NCBI RefSeq assembly: GCF_031202305.1
Contig: NZ_CP101731.1
Location: 2,170,001 to 2,234,000 of the forward strand
From: Pelagibacterium sp. 26DY04
GTDB lineage: Bacteria > Pseudomonadota > Alphaproteobacteria > Rhizobiales > Devosiaceae
Direction: 5' to 3'
DNA length: 64,000 nt
In this document: positions 1 to 10,565 of the stretch, in pieces
Numbering within the stretch: the stretch's first letter is position 1
Layout of the letters: each line of letters opens with the position of its first letter
Program-made: the position numbers and the translations under genes
The notes under the pieces: model-generated
What the model saw: only the letters and a program-made list of their open reading frames with translations
The model's database searches: none
Told to the model about the DNA's origin: nothing

Positions 1-1294
1 CCTCATATTGCTGCGCGATCAGATGGCTCTGGATCTGGCTCACCGTATCGAGCGTCACCGTCACCATGATGAGCAGCGAGGTGCCGCCCAGGAAAGCCGA
101 GATGTTGAGCTGGCTCAGGAATATCTCGGGAATAAGGGCCACGACGGTGAGATAGATGGCGCCGACGACCGTAATACGCGTCAAAACGTAGTCGATGTGC
201 TGCGCGGTGCGCTCGCCCGGACGGATGCCCGGAATGAAGCCGCCCGAACGCTTCAGATTGTCCGCCGTCTCGGTCGGGTTGAACACGATCGAGGTATAGA
301 AGAACGCAAAGAAGATGATCATCGCTGCGAACAGGATGAGATAGAGCGGCTGCCCACGGCCGAGCAGCGCGGAAATATACTGGAGCCATTGCGGTGCATC
401 GCCCTGTGCCGAGAAGGTCGCGATGGTCGCGGGCAACAGCAGCAGCGAAGAGGCAAAGATCACCGGAATGACGCCGGAGGTGTTGAGCTTCAGTGGCAGG
501 TGCGAGGTATCGCCCTGATACATCTTGTTGCCGACCTGGCGCTTCGGATACTGGATCAGAAGCCGGCGCTGGGCGCGCTCGAAGAAGACGATGAGCGCAA
601 TGACGGCGATGGCGCCCACCAGGATGCCGACGACGGCAAGCGTGGGCAGCGCGCCTGTACGGCTCAATTCGAGCGTCTGAGCGATAACGCCGGGAAGCGT
701 AGCGACGATACCGGCAAAGATGATCAGCGAAATGCCGTTGCCGATGCCGCGCGCGGTGATCTGCTCGCCCAGCCACATCAGGAACATGGTGCCGCCCACA
801 AGCGTGATGACGGTCGAAATGCGGAAGAACCAGCCCGGATCGGACACCACGCCCTCGCTGGCCTCCAGCCCGACGGCGATGCCGTAGGCCTGCACGGCGC
901 AGAACACGACGGTGAGATACCGCGTGTACTGGTTCATCTTGCGCCGGCCGCTCTCCCCTTCCTTCTTGAGCGCCTCAAGGCGCGGGGAAGCCGTCGACAT
1001 CACCTGAATGACGATCGACGCGGTGATGTAGGGAATGAGGTTCAGCGCGAAGATCGCCAGGCGCTCCACGGCGCCGCCGGCGAACATGTTGAACAGCCCG
1101 AAGATGCCGCCCTGTGCCTGCTGGAAGGTCGCGGCGAAGGCATCGGGATCGATGCCCGGAATCGGAATGTAGGTGCCAAGTCGATAAACGAGCAGTGCGC
1201 CAAGAGTGAAGAAAATCCGCTTCTGGAGATCCTTGGCCTTGGAAAAGGTCGAGAAGCTCAAATTGCGGGCCAGTTGCTCGGCTGCAGACGCCAT
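1..1294 (-). CDS. secY: Preprotein translocase subunit SecY (3' end outside window)
   Basis: Channel-forming core of the Sec translocase in the inner membrane, partner of the SecE encoded near 29000. About 431 codons are visible, starting MASAAEQLARNLSF at the ATG at 1294 and running through many hydrophobic segments (for example around GALLVYRLGTYIPIPGID and the RKMNQYTRYL loop). The last visible residues, SHLIAQQYE, are close to the normal SecY C-terminus, so only a short tail is missing at the left edge. It is the distal gene seen in the spc operon, 178 bases after rplO. That spacer is unusually long for this cluster and holds strong inverted repeats. Confidence 0.97.
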   Translation of the reverse strand, partial: MASAAEQLARNLSFSTFSKAKDLQKRIFFTLGALLVYRLGTYIPIPGIDPDAFAATFQQAQGGIFGLFNMFAGGAVERLAIFALNLIPYITASIVIQVMSTASPRLEALKKEGESGRRKMNQYTRYLTVVFCAVQAYGIAVGLEASEGVVSDPGWFFRISTVITLVGGTMFLMWLGEQITARGIGNGISLIIFAGIVATLPGVIAQTLELSRTGALPTLAVVGILVGAIAVIALIVFFERAQRRLLIQYPKRQVGNKMYQGDTSHLPLKLNTSGVIPVIFASSLLLLPATIATFSAQGDAPQWLQYISALLGRGQPLYLILFAAMIIFFAFFYTSIVFNPTETADNLKRSGGFIPGIRPGERTAQHIDYVLTRITVVGAIYLTVVALIPEIFLSQLNISAFLGGTSLLIMVTVTLDTVSQIQSHLIAQQYE

Positions 1295-1390
1295 GACGGC
1301 TCCCTCTGAGAAACGCTTATAGAGCAAAGGAACGGGCACAAGGGCCCGGGGACGTTCACAGCTACGCCTCGGACGCCACCATGAAGTAAT

Positions 1391-1457
1391 GCTCTGATAT
1401 AGTCAGAGCGCGCCCTCATGCAATCCCCGGAATCGGGAAGACTGCGAGGGCGCGCTC
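1391..1457 (-). promoter_or_regulatory. Overlapping inverted repeats in the rplO-secY spacer
   Basis: Two perfect inverted repeats share bases. One pairs 1406-1417 with 1446-1457 (12 bp, GAGCGCGCCCTC and its complement) around a 28-base loop that contains its own small stem. The other pairs 1391-1397 with 1403-1409 (GCTCTGA/TCAGAGC). They compete for 1406-1409, so only one can form at a time in the secY-proximal transcript. No U-tract follows, so this is not a plain terminator. A role in attenuation, processing or translational control of secY is inference. Confidence 0.5.
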
Positions 1458-1472
1458 CAAAGTCGCGGAAAA

Positions 1473-1952
1473 TTATTCGGCGTCGGCAGGCTTGCCGATC
1501 ACCTCGACCTTGCCACCGGCCGCTTCGATGGCGGCAACGGCACCAGCCGAGGCGTGGTTGACCTTGAAGGTAACCTTCTGGGCCTTGAACTCGCCGCCAT
1601 TGATCAGGCGAACACCGTCACGGACGCGGCGAATGACGCCGGCCTTGACGAGCGCTTCGGCATCCACGACGCCCTTGGCATCGAGCTTGCCGCTATCGAT
1701 ATAGGCCTGGATGCGGTCGAGGCGCACCGCGTTCCACTTCTTGGCGAACGCGTTGTTGAAGCCGCGCTTGGGCATCCGCATGTGGAGCGGCATCTGCCCG
1801 CCTTCGAAGCCGTTGATGGCAACGCCGGAACGGGACTTCTGGCCCTTGACGCCACGGCCGCCGGTCTTGCCCAGGCCCGAACCAATACCGCGGCCCACAC
1901 GGACCTTGGCTTTGGTGGCGCCGGCATTGTCAGCGATCTGATTGAGTTTCAT
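1473..1952 (-). CDS. rplO: 50S ribosomal protein L15
   Basis: Late-assembling large-subunit protein. The 159-residue product starts [11 protein letters not shown] and has the diagnostic glycine/arginine-rich segment [15 protein letters not shown] near residues 20-35, then [17 protein letters not shown], which fixes the family. It lies 15 bases after rpmD. The long spacer to secY follows it. Confidence 0.98.
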   Translation of the reverse strand: MKLNQIADNAGATKAKVRVGRGIGSGLGKTGGRGVKGQKSRSGVAINGFEGGQMPLHMRMPKRGFNNAFAKKWNAVRLDRIQAYIDSGKLDAKGVVDAEALVKAGVIRRVRDGVRLINGGEFKAQKVTFKVNHASAGAVAAIEAAGGKVEVIGKPADAE

Positions 1953-1967
1953 TGTTCCAAAATCCTC

Positions 1968-2156
1968 TTACTGCTCGCCCACTACGCGGACGAGGTGAGC
2001 GACCTTGGAGATCATGCCGCGCACAGACGGGGTATCTTCCAGCTCGCTCCGGCGATGCATCTTGTTGAGCCCGAGGCCAACGAGGGTCGCGCGCTGATCT
2101 TCCTTGCGGCGGATCGGCGATCCGATCTGCTCGACGATGATGGTCTTCTTAGCCAT
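1968..2156 (-). CDS. rpmD: 50S ribosomal protein L30
   Basis: Small large-subunit protein of 62 residues, starting [17 protein letters not shown], with the L30 pattern [19 protein letters not shown]. The length is normal for the bacterial family. It lies 22 bases after rpsE and 15 bases before rplO, in the standard spc order. Confidence 0.97.
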   Translation of the reverse strand: MAKKTIIVEQIGSPIRRKEDQRATLVGLGLNKMHRRSELEDTPSVRGMISKVAHLVRVVGEQ

Positions 2157-2178
2157 TGATCTTCTCCTCGAGCCCCAA

Positions 2179-2709
2179 TCAGGCTTCGACGGCGGCTTCG
2201 CCGCGGCGGGCCTGCAGCTCGGAAACCTTCAGCCCACGACGAGCCGCGACCGAGCGCGGGCTATCGACGTTCTTGAGCGCATCGAAGGTGGCGCGAACCA
2301 TGTTGTAGGGGTTCGCCGAGCCCTGGCTCTTGGCAACGATGTCGTTGATGCCCAGGGTTTCGAACACGGCGCGCATCGGACCGCCGGCGATGATGCCGGT
2401 ACCGGCCGGGGCGGCACGCAGGATGACCTTGCCGGCGCCGTGGCGGCCGGCGACGTCATGGTGCAGCGTACGGGCTTCGCGCAGCGGCACGCGGATCATC
2501 TGGCGCTTGGCCTGTTCGGTCGCCTTGCGGATGGCTTCCGGCACTTCGCGCGCCTTGCCATGACCGAAGCCGACGCGGCCCTTCTGGTCGCCGACGACCA
2601 CGAGGGCGGCGAAACCGAAGCGACGGCCGCCCTTAACAACCTTGGCAACGCGGTTGATATGAACCAGGCGATCGACGAATTCGCTATCGCGTTCTTGAGT
2701 GTCTCTCAT
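2179..2709 (-). CDS. rpsE: 30S ribosomal protein S5
   Basis: Small-subunit protein at the mRNA entry and decoding side. The 176-residue product has the dsRNA-binding-like S5 N-terminal domain, with [15 protein letters not shown] around residues 28-42. The C-terminal domain contains [13 protein letters not shown]. The ATG at 2709 gives the expected short N-terminus ([16 protein letters not shown]) and has an AGGA just upstream. It sits between rplR and rpmD. Confidence 0.98.
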   Translation of the reverse strand: MRDTQERDSEFVDRLVHINRVAKVVKGGRRFGFAALVVVGDQKGRVGFGHGKAREVPEAIRKATEQAKRQMIRVPLREARTLHHDVAGRHGAGKVILRAAPAGTGIIAGGPMRAVFETLGINDIVAKSQGSANPYNMVRATFDALKNVDSPRSVAARRGLKVSELQARRGEAAVEA

Positions 2710-2755
2710 CGTCCTACCAGTCTTTTTTCTCTTTTATCTTGTAAGGAGCGTTCGC

Positions 2756-3109
2756 TTAGAAGCTCAGCCCGCCCTCGCGGGCTGCATCGGCCAGGGCCTT
2801 GACCCGACCATGGAAAATATACGCGCCGCGATCGAAAACGACTTCGGTCACACCGGCCTTGGTGGCGCGCTCGGCAATCGCCTTGCCCACTTCGGCAGCG
2901 GCAGCCTGATTGGCGCCGTTGGTGATCTTGAGATCCTTTTCGAGCGAGGAAGCGGACGCCAGGGTCACGCCATTCGCATCGTCGATGACCTGCGCATAGA
3001 TGTTCTTGTCCGAACGGAAAACCGACAGACGCGGCCGGCCATTGGCGTGGGCCTTGATGGACCGGCGAACACGGGCCTTGCGGCGATCGATACCAGAAAG
3101 CTTAGCCAT
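2756..3109 (-). CDS. rplR: 50S ribosomal protein L18
   Basis: 5S rRNA-binding protein of the central protuberance. The open frame extends upstream into rplF, but the family start is the ATG at 3109 ([20 protein letters not shown]), which gives 117 residues and abuts the rplF stop. The conserved C-terminus [25 protein letters not shown] is present (read in two halves: [20 protein letters not shown]). Confidence 0.97.
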   Translation of the reverse strand: MAKLSGIDRRKARVRRSIKAHANGRPRLSVFRSDKNIYAQVIDDANGVTLASASSLEKDLKITNGANQAAAAEVGKAIAERATKAGVTEVVFDRGAYIFHGRVKALADAAREGGLSF

Positions 3110-3110
3110 T

Positions 3111-3644
3111 TTACTTCTTCTTGCCTTCCTTGCGGTAGATGTGCTCGTCCGCATAGCGCACGCCCTTGCCCTTATAGGGCTCCGGCGGCCGGAACTCACG
3201 GATGTTGGCCGCAACCTGGCCAACCTGCTGCTTGTCGATACCCGTCACGACGATCTCGGTCTGGGTCGGGGCAGCGAGCGTGATCCCATCGGGGGCCTTG
3301 AAGATGACTTCGTGGGAGAAACCCAGCGAAAGCTTCAGGTCCGACCCCTGCATCTGGGCACGATAACCAACGCCGGTGATGGCGAGCTTGCGCTCAAAGC
3401 CGGTGGACACACCAGCGACGATGTTCTGAACCAGCGTACGCGACATGCCCCAGGCCGAACGGGCCTCGCGGCTGTCATCAACGGGGGTGACGACAACGCC
3501 GTCATCGGTCATCTCGGGCTTGACCAGATCCACGAGCACCACCGAGAGCTCACCCTTGGAGCCCTTCGCGGTTACCTTCTGGCCATCGACAGTGACCGTC
3601 ACGCCGCTGACCGGGGCGACCGGCTTTTTGCCAATACGCGACAT
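3111..3644 (-). CDS. rplF: 50S ribosomal protein L6
   Basis: Large-subunit protein near the factor-binding stalk base. It has 177 residues, starting [19 protein letters not shown], and ends with the L6 signature [14 protein letters not shown] and a lysine-rich tail. Length and the two-domain layout match the family. Its stop lies 1 base from the rplR start, so the two are very likely translationally coupled. Confidence 0.98.
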   Translation of the reverse strand: MSRIGKKPVAPVSGVTVTVDGQKVTAKGSKGELSVVLVDLVKPEMTDDGVVVTPVDDSREARSAWGMSRTLVQNIVAGVSTGFERKLAITGVGYRAQMQGSDLKLSLGFSHEVIFKAPDGITLAAPTQTEIVVTGIDKQQVGQVAANIREFRPPEPYKGKGVRYADEHIYRKEGKKK

Positions 3645-3691
3645 TTTTCTTTGCCTTCTCTTCGTTGGTGGGGTCTCCTCTGCTTTGCGTC

Positions 3692-4090
3692 TTAGAAGAC
3701 GCGGCAGAGGACCTCACCGCCAACATTTTCAGCACGAGCCTGGTGGTCGGCCATCACACCCTTGGGGGTGGAAAGGATCGAGACACCAAGACCATTGCTA
3801 ACGACAGGAATGTTCTTGACGGATGCATAAACCCGGCGGCCGGGCTTGGACACCCGCTGCAGTTCCTGGATAACCGGCTGGTTTTCCGAATACTTCAGCT
3901 CGATGGCGAACTCGGGCAGACCATCTTCATTGGTCTGTTCCGAATAGCCACGGATATAGCCTTCGGCCTTGAGCACGTCCAGCACATGAGCGCGCAGGGT
4001 CGAAGCCGGAGTGCGGACAACATCGCGACGGCGCAGCTGCGCGTTGCGGATGCGGGTCAGCATATCGCCAAGCGGATCGCTAAGAGTCAT
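3692..4090 (-). CDS. rpsH: 30S ribosomal protein S8
   Basis: Central-domain 16S rRNA-binding protein; in E. coli S8 is the autogenous repressor of the spc operon. The 132-residue product starts [18 protein letters not shown] and ends near [19 protein letters not shown], containing the S8 motif STPKGVM. It lies 12 bases after rpsN. Whether the spc operon is repressed by S8 here was not assessed. Confidence 0.98.
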   Translation of the reverse strand: MTLSDPLGDMLTRIRNAQLRRRDVVRTPASTLRAHVLDVLKAEGYIRGYSEQTNEDGLPEFAIELKYSENQPVIQELQRVSKPGRRVYASVKNIPVVSNGLGVSILSTPKGVMADHQARAENVGGEVLCRVF

Positions 4091-4102
4091 TTTTCTTCTT
4101 CC

Positions 4103-4408
4103 TTACCAGCTCGACTTGACCAGGCCCGGGATCTTGCCCATCGAGCCAAGCTCACGCAGAGCCACACGGCTCAGCTTGAGCTTGCGATAGTAACCGCGCG
4201 GACGGCCCGACACCTCACAACGGTTGCGCACGCGAACCGGGGAAGCATTGCGGGGCAGTTCGGCAAGCTTGAGCTGAGCTGCGAACCGCTCTTCAAAGCT
4301 CAGCGCCTCGTCCTTGGCCTTTGCCTTGAGCGCAGCGCGCTTTTCCGCATACTGCTTGGCAAGCTTGGCGCGGCGCTTGTTCTTCTCGATGGAGCTAACT
4401 TTAGCCAT
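4103..4408 (-). CDS. rpsN: 30S ribosomal protein S14 (zinc-free long form)
   Basis: Small-subunit head protein. It has 101 residues and a single cysteine ([18 protein letters not shown]) instead of the CxxC pairs of the zinc-binding short form, so it is the long zinc-independent type. It starts [17 protein letters not shown] and ends IPGLVKSSW. It is located between rplE and rpsH as in the standard spc order. Confidence 0.98.
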   Translation of the reverse strand: MAKVSSIEKNKRRAKLAKQYAEKRAALKAKAKDEALSFEERFAAQLKLAELPRNASPVRVRNRCEVSGRPRGYYRKLKLSRVALRELGSMGKIPGLVKSSW

Positions 4409-4444
4409 CTAAGTCTCTCTTTCGTCTCTCTTCCCGTTATCCGC

Positions 4445-4999
4445 TTACTGGCGGAACGGGAAATTGAAAGCCTTGAGAAGCGCACGCGCTTCGTCGTCGG
4501 TCTTTGCCGTGGTGCAGACGATCACGTCCATGCCCCAGACCTGATCGATCTGGTCATAGTTGATCTCGGGGAACACGATGTGCTCCTTGATGCCCATGGC
4601 GTAGTTGCCGCGGCCATCGAAGCTCTTGGGGTTGAGCCCACGGAAGTCACGGACGCGCGGCAGGGCAACGTTCACGAGGCGATCGATGAACTCGTACATC
4701 TGGGCACGGCGCAGCGTGACCTTGACGCCGAGCGGCATCCCTTCGCGAACCTTGAAGCCGGCGATCGACTTGCGGGCATAGGTGATGACGGGCTTCTGGC
4801 CGGCGATCTTCTCGAGATCGGCCATGGCAGCCTTCACCTTCTTGGAATCGCCAACCGCTTCGCCGACACCCATGTTGAGAACGACCTTCTCAAGCTTGGG
4901 AACCTGCATGGGGTTGGCATAGTTGAAGGTCTCGGTGAGACCGGCGCGCACCACATCGTCATAATGGGAGCGCAGGCGCGGAACGTAAGTCTCAGCCAT
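4445..4999 (-). CDS. rplE: 50S ribosomal protein L5
   Basis: 5S rRNA-binding protein of the central protuberance. It has 184 residues, with the L5 signature around [14 protein letters not shown] and the C-terminal [14 protein letters not shown]. The start at 4999 overlaps the end of rplX by 8 bases, indicating tight coupling. The length is slightly above the approximately 179 usual in E. coli and normal for alphaproteobacteria. Confidence 0.98.
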   Translation of the reverse strand: MAETYVPRLRSHYDDVVRAGLTETFNYANPMQVPKLEKVVLNMGVGEAVGDSKKVKAAMADLEKIAGQKPVITYARKSIAGFKVREGMPLGVKVTLRRAQMYEFIDRLVNVALPRVRDFRGLNPKSFDGRGNYAMGIKEHIVFPEINYDQIDQVWGMDVIVCTTAKTDDEARALLKAFNFPFRQ

Positions 5000-5306
5000 C
5001 GATCACTTCTCCGGAACGCTTTGCGACGCGCTTCTTCACGCCGTCTTCGATCTTGAAGCCAACGCGGGTCGGCTTGTTTTCCTTGGCGTCGACCAGCGCG
5101 ATGTTGCTCAGATGAATCGGAGCTTCGCGCGTGATGATGCCGGCATCCTGGCTCTGGGTCTGCTTCTGATGCTTGCGCACCAGGTTGATGCCAGAAACGA
5201 CCGCGCGGGTCTCGGACGGGATGACCTGGAGAACGTTTCCGGTCTTGCCCTTGTCCTTGCCAGTCAGAACGATGACCTTGTCACCCTTTTTGATCTTGGC
5301 AGCCAT
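4992..5306 (-). CDS. rplX: 50S ribosomal protein L24
   Basis: Assembly-initiating large-subunit protein. It has 104 residues with an N-terminal KOW motif ([16 protein letters not shown], residues 8-23). The start ATG overlaps the rplN stop (TAATG) and the 3' end overlaps rplE by 8 bases. The C-terminal lysine/arginine-rich tail ([20 protein letters not shown]) is typical. Confidence 0.98.
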   Translation of the reverse strand: MAAKIKKGDKVIVLTGKDKGKTGNVLQVIPSETRAVVSGINLVRKHQKQTQSQDAGIITREAPIHLSNIALVDAKENKPTRVGFKIEDGVKKRVAKRSGEVIDG

Positions 5307-5674
5307 TACAGCACCTCCGGCGCGAGCGAAATAATCTTCATGTGATTTTTCGCGCGCAGCTCACGAGGAACCGGGCCAAAGATACGGGTGCCGATCGGTT
5401 CCTTGTTGTTGTTGATGATGACCGCCGCATTGCGGTCGAAACGGATCACGGTGCCATCGGGGCGGCGGATATCCGAAGCGGTGCGAACCACTACGGCCTT
5501 CATCACCTGGCCCTTCTTGACGCGGCCGCGCGGGATCGCGTCCTTGACCGACACCACGATGATGTCGCCAACAGACGCATACTTGCGATGCGAACCGCCC
5601 AGCACCTTGATGCACATAACACGACGAGCGCCCGAATTATCGGCGACGTCGAGGTTCGTCTGCATCTGAATCAT
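5306..5674 (-). CDS. rplN: 50S ribosomal protein L14
   Basis: Highly conserved large-subunit protein at the subunit interface and first gene of the spc group. It has 122 residues, starting [19 protein letters not shown] and ending [12 protein letters not shown], full family length. A 70-base spacer separates it from rpsQ, the traditional S10/spc boundary. I saw no convincing promoter or terminator in that spacer. Confidence 0.98.
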   Translation of the reverse strand: MIQMQTNLDVADNSGARRVMCIKVLGGSHRKYASVGDIIVVSVKDAIPRGRVKKGQVMKAVVVRTASDIRRPDGTVIRFDRNAAVIINNNKEPIGTRIFGPVPRELRAKNHMKIISLAPEVL

Positions 5675-5744
5675 GACTGGCTGCCTTCTTATTCTTTATG
5701 GTTTCCGCCACCGTCACCCGGCACGGCACCTGACCTCTTTTGCG

Positions 5745-5978
5745 TTAAGCCGACGTTACGACGGTCCAACGCTTGTTCTTGGAGATCGGGGCACACTCTT
5801 CGATCTGCACCACGTCACCGACCTTGGCCGTGTTGGCCTCGTCATGAGCATGGTACTTCTTGGAACGGCGCACCGTCTTTTTCAGGATCGGGTGAGTGAA
5901 ACGGCGTTCCACGGTCACAACGATCGTCTTATCGTTCGCATCGGAGACCACTGTCCCCTGCAGGATACGCTTGGGCAT
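5745..5978 (-). CDS. rpsQ: 30S ribosomal protein S17
   Basis: Primary 16S rRNA-binding protein. It has 77 residues, starting [18 protein letters not shown], with the S17 signature [19 protein letters not shown]. It is the last gene of the S10 group, 11 bases after rpmC. Confidence 0.97.
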   Translation of the reverse strand: MPKRILQGTVVSDANDKTIVVTVERRFTHPILKKTVRRSKKYHAHDEANTAKVGDVVQIEECAPISKNKRWTVVTSA

Positions 5979-5989
5979 TTCGTGTCTCC

Positions 5990-6190
5990 TTACTTCCCTG
6001 CCGCTGCCTTCTCGGCCAGGACGGTCTTGACGCGCGCGATGTCGCGGCGGACCTTCTTGACCTGAGACGTGTTTTCCAGCTGCTGGGTGGCGCGCTGGAA
6101 GCGCAGGTTGAACTGCTCTTTCTTCAAGTTGACGAGCTCGTCCTTGAGTTCGTCCACCGTCTTTGCCCTAACGTCGCTCGGCTTTGCCAT
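5990..6190 (-). CDS. rpmC: 50S ribosomal protein L29
   Basis: Small helical protein at the peptide exit that in E. coli lies beside the docking site of trigger factor. It has 66 residues, starting [19 protein letters not shown], with the [19 protein letters not shown] signature and the terminal helix [13 protein letters not shown]. It lies 13 bases after rplP. Confidence 0.97.
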   Translation of the reverse strand: MAKPSDVRAKTVDELKDELVNLKKEQFNLRFQRATQQLENTSQVKKVRRDIARVKTVLAEKAAAGK

Positions 6191-6203
6191 CGCTCAACGT
6201 TCC

Positions 6204-6617
6204 TTAATCTGCAATGCGGCTGACGAACCGCGTCTTGATCGGCAACTTCATGGCCGCAAGACGCAGAGCTTCACGCGCAACTTCTTCACTTACGCCGTCG
6301 ATTTCGAACATGATCCGGCCGGGCTTGACGCGGGCTGCCCAATATTCGGGAGCACCCTTACCTTTACCCATACGGACTTCAGTCGGCTTGGACGACACGG
6401 GCACATCCGGGAACACCCGGATCCACACACGACCTGCGCGCTTCATGTAGCGAGTCATCGCGCGACGTGCGGCCTCGATCTGGCGGGCGGTTATACGCTC
6501 AGGTTCCTGAGCCTTCAAGCCATATTCGCCAAAATTGAGATCGAAGCCGCCCTTGGCGACACCGTGGATCCGGCCCTTGTGGGCCTTGCGGAACTTAGTT
6601 CGTTTCGGTTGCAGCAT
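6204..6617 (-). CDS. rplP: 50S ribosomal protein L16
   Basis: Large-subunit protein near the A-site tRNA. It has 137 residues, starting [19 protein letters not shown]. The conserved loop [13 protein letters not shown] around residues 80-92 includes the arginine that is hydroxylated in E. coli L16. It lies 14 bases after rpsC. Confidence 0.98.
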   Translation of the reverse strand: MLQPKRTKFRKAHKGRIHGVAKGGFDLNFGEYGLKAQEPERITARQIEAARRAMTRYMKRAGRVWIRVFPDVPVSSKPTEVRMGKGKGAPEYWAARVKPGRIMFEIDGVSEEVAREALRLAAMKLPIKTRFVSRIAD

Positions 6618-6631
6618 TTTTCAAGTCTTTC

Positions 6632-7342
6632 TTAGCTTGCAGCCGGACCGCGGCGGCCCTGCCCGCCGGCGTCACCGCCTTCGGTCGCACGGCGCTCGTG
6701 AGCCATCGGATCGTGTTCCATGATCTCGCCTTTGAAGATCCAGACCTTGATCCCGATGATCCCGTAGGTCGTTTCGGCTTCGGCAACGCCATAGTCGACG
6801 TCGGCACGCAGCGTATGAAGCGGAACGCGGCCTTCGCGATACCATTCGGTACGCGCGATGTCGGCACCGCCAAGGCGACCACCAACGTTGACGCGGATGC
6901 CCTGGGCCCCCATGCGCATCGCCGTCTGCACGGCGCGCTTCATGGCGCGGCGGAACGCCACACGGCGTTCGAGCTGCTGGGCAATGCCCTGGGCGACGAG
7001 CGTCGCATCGGTCTCGGGCTTGCGCACTTCAACGATGTTGATGTGCACTTCCGAGTTGGTGAACTTCTTGACCTTGTTGCGGATCTTCTCGATGTCCGCG
7101 CCCTTCTTGCCGATCACGATGCCCGGACGAGCCGAGTGGATCGAGATGCGGCACTTACGGTGCGGGCGCTCGATGACGATCTTGGAAACAGCGGCCTGCT
7201 TGAGCTCTTCCTCGAGCATCTCGCGGATCTTGAGATCTTCCTGCAGGAGCGAACCATATTCGCCCTTGTTGGCGTACCAACGGGAGTCCCAGGTGCGGTT
7301 GATGCCGAGGCGAAGCCCGATCGGATTAACTTTCTGGCCCAT
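6632..7342 (-). CDS. rpsC: 30S ribosomal protein S3
   Basis: Small-subunit head protein at the mRNA entry. It has 236 residues, starting [20 protein letters not shown], with an N-terminal KH domain ([16 protein letters not shown] near residues 71-86). The C-terminal half contains [14 protein letters not shown]. Its start ATG overlaps the rplV stop by one base. Confidence 0.98.
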   Translation of the reverse strand: MGQKVNPIGLRLGINRTWDSRWYANKGEYGSLLQEDLKIREMLEEELKQAAVSKIVIERPHRKCRISIHSARPGIVIGKKGADIEKIRNKVKKFTNSEVHINIVEVRKPETDATLVAQGIAQQLERRVAFRRAMKRAVQTAMRMGAQGIRVNVGGRLGGADIARTEWYREGRVPLHTLRADVDYGVAEAETTYGIIGIKVWIFKGEIMEHDPMAHERRATEGGDAGGQGRRGPAAS

Positions 7343-7722
7343 CAGACGGCCTCCTCGACTTCACGGACGACGATGGTCAGGTGCGAGAACGGCTTCTCGA
7401 TGCGCGCGCCGCGACCGCGGGCACGAGCATGGAACCGCTTCATCACCAGAGCCTTGCCGACAAAGGCTTCCGACACGACAAGCGCATCGGTGTCCAGACC
7501 GTGGTTGTTTTCGGCGTTCGCGATGGCGCTTTCGAGGGTCTTCTTGACCGAGAGCGAAATGCGCTTGCGCGAGAACTCGAGCTCGGCCAGAGCGCGATCG
7601 ACCTTCTTGCCGCGGATCTGCGCGGCAACCAGGTTCAGCTTCTGGGGGCTCGTACGCACCATGCGAAGGACGGCTTTCGCCTCGTTGTCCTTGAGCGTGC
7701 GTTCACGCTTTTCCTTGCCCAT
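7342..7722 (-). CDS. rplV: 50S ribosomal protein L22
   Basis: Protein lining the peptide exit tunnel. It has 126 residues, starting [20 protein letters not shown]. The tunnel hairpin and C-terminal signature [20 protein letters not shown] are intact. It lies between rpsS (2-base gap) and rpsC (1-base overlap). Confidence 0.98.
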   Translation of the reverse strand: MGKEKRERTLKDNEAKAVLRMVRTSPQKLNLVAAQIRGKKVDRALAELEFSRKRISLSVKKTLESAIANAENNHGLDTDALVVSEAFVGKALVMKRFHARARGRGARIEKPFSHLTIVVREVEEAV

Positions 7723-7724
7723 CG

Positions 7725-8003
7725 TTACTTCCTCTTCGCCTTCTTGTCGGCCGCGTGACCGTAATAGGTGCGCGTGGGCGAAAACTCACCGAACTTGTGG
7801 CCGATCATTTCCTCGGTCACCGAGACCGGGATATGCTTCTGGCCGTTATAGACGCCGAAGGTGAGGCCAACGAACTGCGGCAGGATCGTCGAGCGGCGGC
7901 TCCAGATCTTGATCACTTCGTTGCGGCCCGATTCCCGGACCTTGTCTGCCTTCTTCAGCAGATACCCGTCGACAAACGGGCCTTTCCAGACGGAACGTGC
8001 CAT
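7725..8003 (-). CDS. rpsS: 30S ribosomal protein S19
   Basis: Head protein forming a complex with S13. It has 92 residues, starting [19 protein letters not shown], and contains [16 protein letters not shown], the S19 signature. It lies 3 bases after rplB and 2 bases before rplV, consistent with coupled translation. Confidence 0.98.
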   Translation of the reverse strand: MARSVWKGPFVDGYLLKKADKVRESGRNEVIKIWSRRSTILPQFVGLTFGVYNGQKHIPVSVTEEMIGHKFGEFSPTRTYYGHAADKKAKRK

Positions 8004-8006
8004 GGC

Positions 8007-8846
8007 TTACCTGCCCTTCTTGAGGTGCCGCGAGCGGACGATGAACTTGTCCGTCGCCTTGTTGGTGCGGGTGCGCTTGCCCTTGGTGGGCTTGCCCCAC
8101 GGAGTGACCGGATGACGGCCACCCGAGGTACGGCCTTCACCACCACCATGCGGGTGGTCGATCGGGTTCATCGCGACACCGCGAACGTTCGGACGCTTGC
8201 CCAGCCAGCGGCTGCGGCCGGCCTTGCCGATCGAGGTGTTCGAGTGATCCGGGTTGGACACCGAACCGACGGTCGCCAGGCACGAGCCATGGACCAGGCG
8301 CTGTTCGCCCGAGTTGAGGCGAAGGATCGCCCAACCGGCGTCACGGCCGACATACTGAGCGTAAGCACCGGCGGAACGGGCCATCTGGCCGCCCTTGCGG
8401 GGCTTGAGCTCGATGTTGTGCACGATCGTGCCGACCGGCATGCGCTCGAGCGGCATGGCGTTGCCCGGCTTCACGTCGACGGCATTCATCGACGAGACCA
8501 CCTTGTCGCCGGCAGCCAGACGCTGCGGGGCAAGGATATAGGCCTGCTCGCCATCCTCGTAGTTGACCAGAGCGATGAATGCGGTCCGGTTGGGATCGTA
8601 TTCGAGGCGCTCAACGGTGCCCACGACGTCGAACTTGGTGCGCTTGAAATCGACGAGACGATAAGCGCGCTTGTGTCCGCCGCCACGCGCAAAGGCAGTG
8701 ACGCGGCCACGGTTGTTGCGGCCACCCGACTTGGTGAGACCTTCGGTCAGCTTCTTGACCGGAGAACCCTTCCAGAGCTCGGACCGGTCGATGCCGACAA
8801 GCTGGCGGCGGCCCGGCGAGGTGGGATTGTACTGTTTCAAAGCCAT
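8007..8846 (-). CDS. rplB: 50S ribosomal protein L2
   Basis: Conserved large-subunit protein needed for subunit association and near the peptidyl-transferase centre. It has 279 residues, starting [18 protein letters not shown]. The C-terminal L2 signature [20 protein letters not shown] contains the invariant histidines. The length is normal. Confidence 0.98.
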   Translation of the reverse strand: MALKQYNPTSPGRRQLVGIDRSELWKGSPVKKLTEGLTKSGGRNNRGRVTAFARGGGHKRAYRLVDFKRTKFDVVGTVERLEYDPNRTAFIALVNYEDGEQAYILAPQRLAAGDKVVSSMNAVDVKPGNAMPLERMPVGTIVHNIELKPRKGGQMARSAGAYAQYVGRDAGWAILRLNSGEQRLVHGSCLATVGSVSNPDHSNTSIGKAGRSRWLGKRPNVRGVAMNPIDHPHGGGEGRTSGGRHPVTPWGKPTKGKRTRTNKATDKFIVRSRHLKKGR

Positions 8847-8869
8847 TTGAACTCTTCCTTCTCGCCTTC

Positions 8870-9163
8870 TTACAGACCGGTCGAGATATCGATGGTCTGA
8901 CCGTCAACGAGGGTGACGACGGCCTTCTTGACGTCCTTGCGGGTGCCAAGCATGTTGCGGAACCGCTTGACCTTGCCCTTGCGGACGATGGTGTTGACGG
9001 CCTTCACTTTGACGTCGAACAGCGCCTCAACGGCGGCCTTGATCTCAGGCTTTGTCGCGTCGATGGCCACGTCGAAGACGACCTGACCGTTTTCCGAAGC
9101 CATGGTCGACTTTTCAGTCACGACCGGGTTGCGGATGATGTCGTAGTGCTTGAGCGCGCTCAT
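8870..9163 (-). CDS. rplW: 50S ribosomal protein L23
   Basis: Exit-site protein that docks trigger factor and SRP in bacteria. It has 97 residues, starting [19 protein letters not shown], with the RNA-binding [17 protein letters not shown] segment. The start overlaps the rplD stop by 4 bases (ATGA), so translation is probably coupled. Confidence 0.98.
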   Translation of the reverse strand: MSALKHYDIIRNPVVTEKSTMASENGQVVFDVAIDATKPEIKAAVEALFDVKVKAVNTIVRKGKVKRFRNMLGTRKDVKKAVVTLVDGQTIDISTGL

Positions 9164-9780
9164 TGGAACCGGCCCTCCAGCGCTGCGAGAGCGTCCTTGG
9201 TCAGGACCAGCTTTTCGCGACGCAGAATGTCGTAGACGTTGATGCCCTGAGCCGGAAGCACGTCGATCTGGGGAATGTTGCGCGCTGCAAGCGCGAAATT
9301 CTGGTCCAGTTCGGCACCGCCGATGATCAGCGCATTGGAAAAGCCCAGCTTGCCGAAGACGACGCGAAGCGCGGCAGTCTTGGGCGCATCGGCGACGGCC
9401 TGGTCGAGGATCACGAGATCGCCGGCCTTGGCCTTGGCCGAAAGGGCATGCTTGAGAGCCAGCGCGCGAACCTTCTTGGGCAGCTCGATGGCGTGGCTGC
9501 GCGGGGTCGGGCCGAAAGCGCGACCACCACCACGGAAGATATTGGAGCGACGCGAGCCGTGACGCGCACCGCCGCCGCCCTTCTGGCGACCGAACTTCTT
9601 GCCGGTCATGGCGACATCGGCGCGGTTCTTGACCGCGTGCGTGCCGGCCATGCGCTTCAAAAGCTGGTAGCGCACCATGCGCTGGATCAGATCGGCGCGC
9701 GGTTCGAGCCCGAACACTGCGTCGTCGAGCGTGACCTTGCCGGCCGACTTACCCTCGAGGGTTGTGACCTGGAGTTCCAT
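9160..9780 (-). CDS. rplD: 50S ribosomal protein L4
   Basis: Tunnel-constriction protein, which in gammaproteobacteria represses the S10 operon through its leader. It has 206 residues, starting [20 protein letters not shown]. The extended loop [20 protein letters not shown] around residues 67-86 is the L4 signature. The overlaps are 1 base with rplC and 4 bases with rplW. Confidence 0.98.
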   Translation of the reverse strand: MELQVTTLEGKSAGKVTLDDAVFGLEPRADLIQRMVRYQLLKRMAGTHAVKNRADVAMTGKKFGRQKGGGGARHGSRRSNIFRGGGRAFGPTPRSHAIELPKKVRALALKHALSAKAKAGDLVILDQAVADAPKTAALRVVFGKLGFSNALIIGGAELDQNFALAARNIPQIDVLPAQGINVYDILRREKLVLTKDALAALEGRFQ

Positions 9781-10475
9781 TATACACTTTCCCCATTAGC
9801 AGCGGCCTTGAAGGAGCCAGGCAGCGCTACGCCTTCAGGGCGCGGCTTCTTGACGGCATCACGGATCTGGATCCAGCCGCCCTTGGCGCCCGGAACCGAA
9901 CCCTGAACCATGATCAGCCCGCGCTCGACATCGGTCTTGACGACCTTGACGTTCTGGGTCGTGACGCGCTCGGCACCCATGTGCCCAGCCATCTTCTTGC
10001 CCTTGAACACCTTGCCGGGGTCCTGGTTCTGACCGGTCGAACCGTGCGAACGGTGCGAGATCGACACACCGTGCGAAGCGCGCAGACCACCGAAGTTGTG
10101 GCGCTTCATCGCACCGGCAAAACCCTTACCGATCGAGGTGCCCGTAACGTCAACAAGCTGGCCTTCCACGAAGTGATCGGCCTGCAGTTCGGCGCCAACG
10201 TCGATCAGGTTGTCTTCGCTCACGCGGAACTCGACGACCTTACGCTTGGGCTCGACCTTGGCAGCGGCGTACTGACCGCGCTCGGCCTTGCTCACATTCT
10301 TGACCTTGACGGAACCGGCGCCGAGCTGAAGCGCGACGTAGCCGTCCTTTTCCTGCGTCCGCTGGCCCACCACCTGGCAACCCTGCAGGGCCAGGACGGT
10401 AACGGGAACATGAGCGCCGTCATCGGTGAAGATGCGGGTCATTCCCAGCTTCTGTGCGATCAATCCAGAACGCAT
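9780..10475 (-). CDS. rplC: 50S ribosomal protein L3
   Basis: Early-assembly large-subunit protein reaching the peptidyl-transferase centre. It has 231 residues, starting [16 protein letters not shown]. The loop [19 protein letters not shown] contains the glutamine that is methylated in E. coli L3. The C-terminal extension (about 20 residues, rich in basic residues and alanine) is longer than in E. coli, as in other alphaproteobacteria. It follows rpsJ after a 90-base spacer. Confidence 0.98.
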   Translation of the reverse strand: MRSGLIAQKLGMTRIFTDDGAHVPVTVLALQGCQVVGQRTQEKDGYVALQLGAGSVKVKNVSKAERGQYAAAKVEPKRKVVEFRVSEDNLIDVGAELQADHFVEGQLVDVTGTSIGKGFAGAMKRHNFGGLRASHGVSISHRSHGSTGQNQDPGKVFKGKKMAGHMGAERVTTQNVKVVKTDVERGLIMVQGSVPGAKGGWIQIRDAVKKPRPEGVALPGSFKAAANGESV

Positions 10476-10565
10476 CGGTTGTTACCTTTTCTTTTGGGCG
10501 TTTTTCCGGGTCATTGTTTCCCAAGAGGACCCACCAAAACGAAAAACGCTAGAAACTCACTTTAC

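Noticed and set aside
5675..5744. Possible separate promoter for the spc operon in the rplN-rpsQ gap
   Set aside because: No -35/-10 pair with acceptable spacing was found in the 70 bases.
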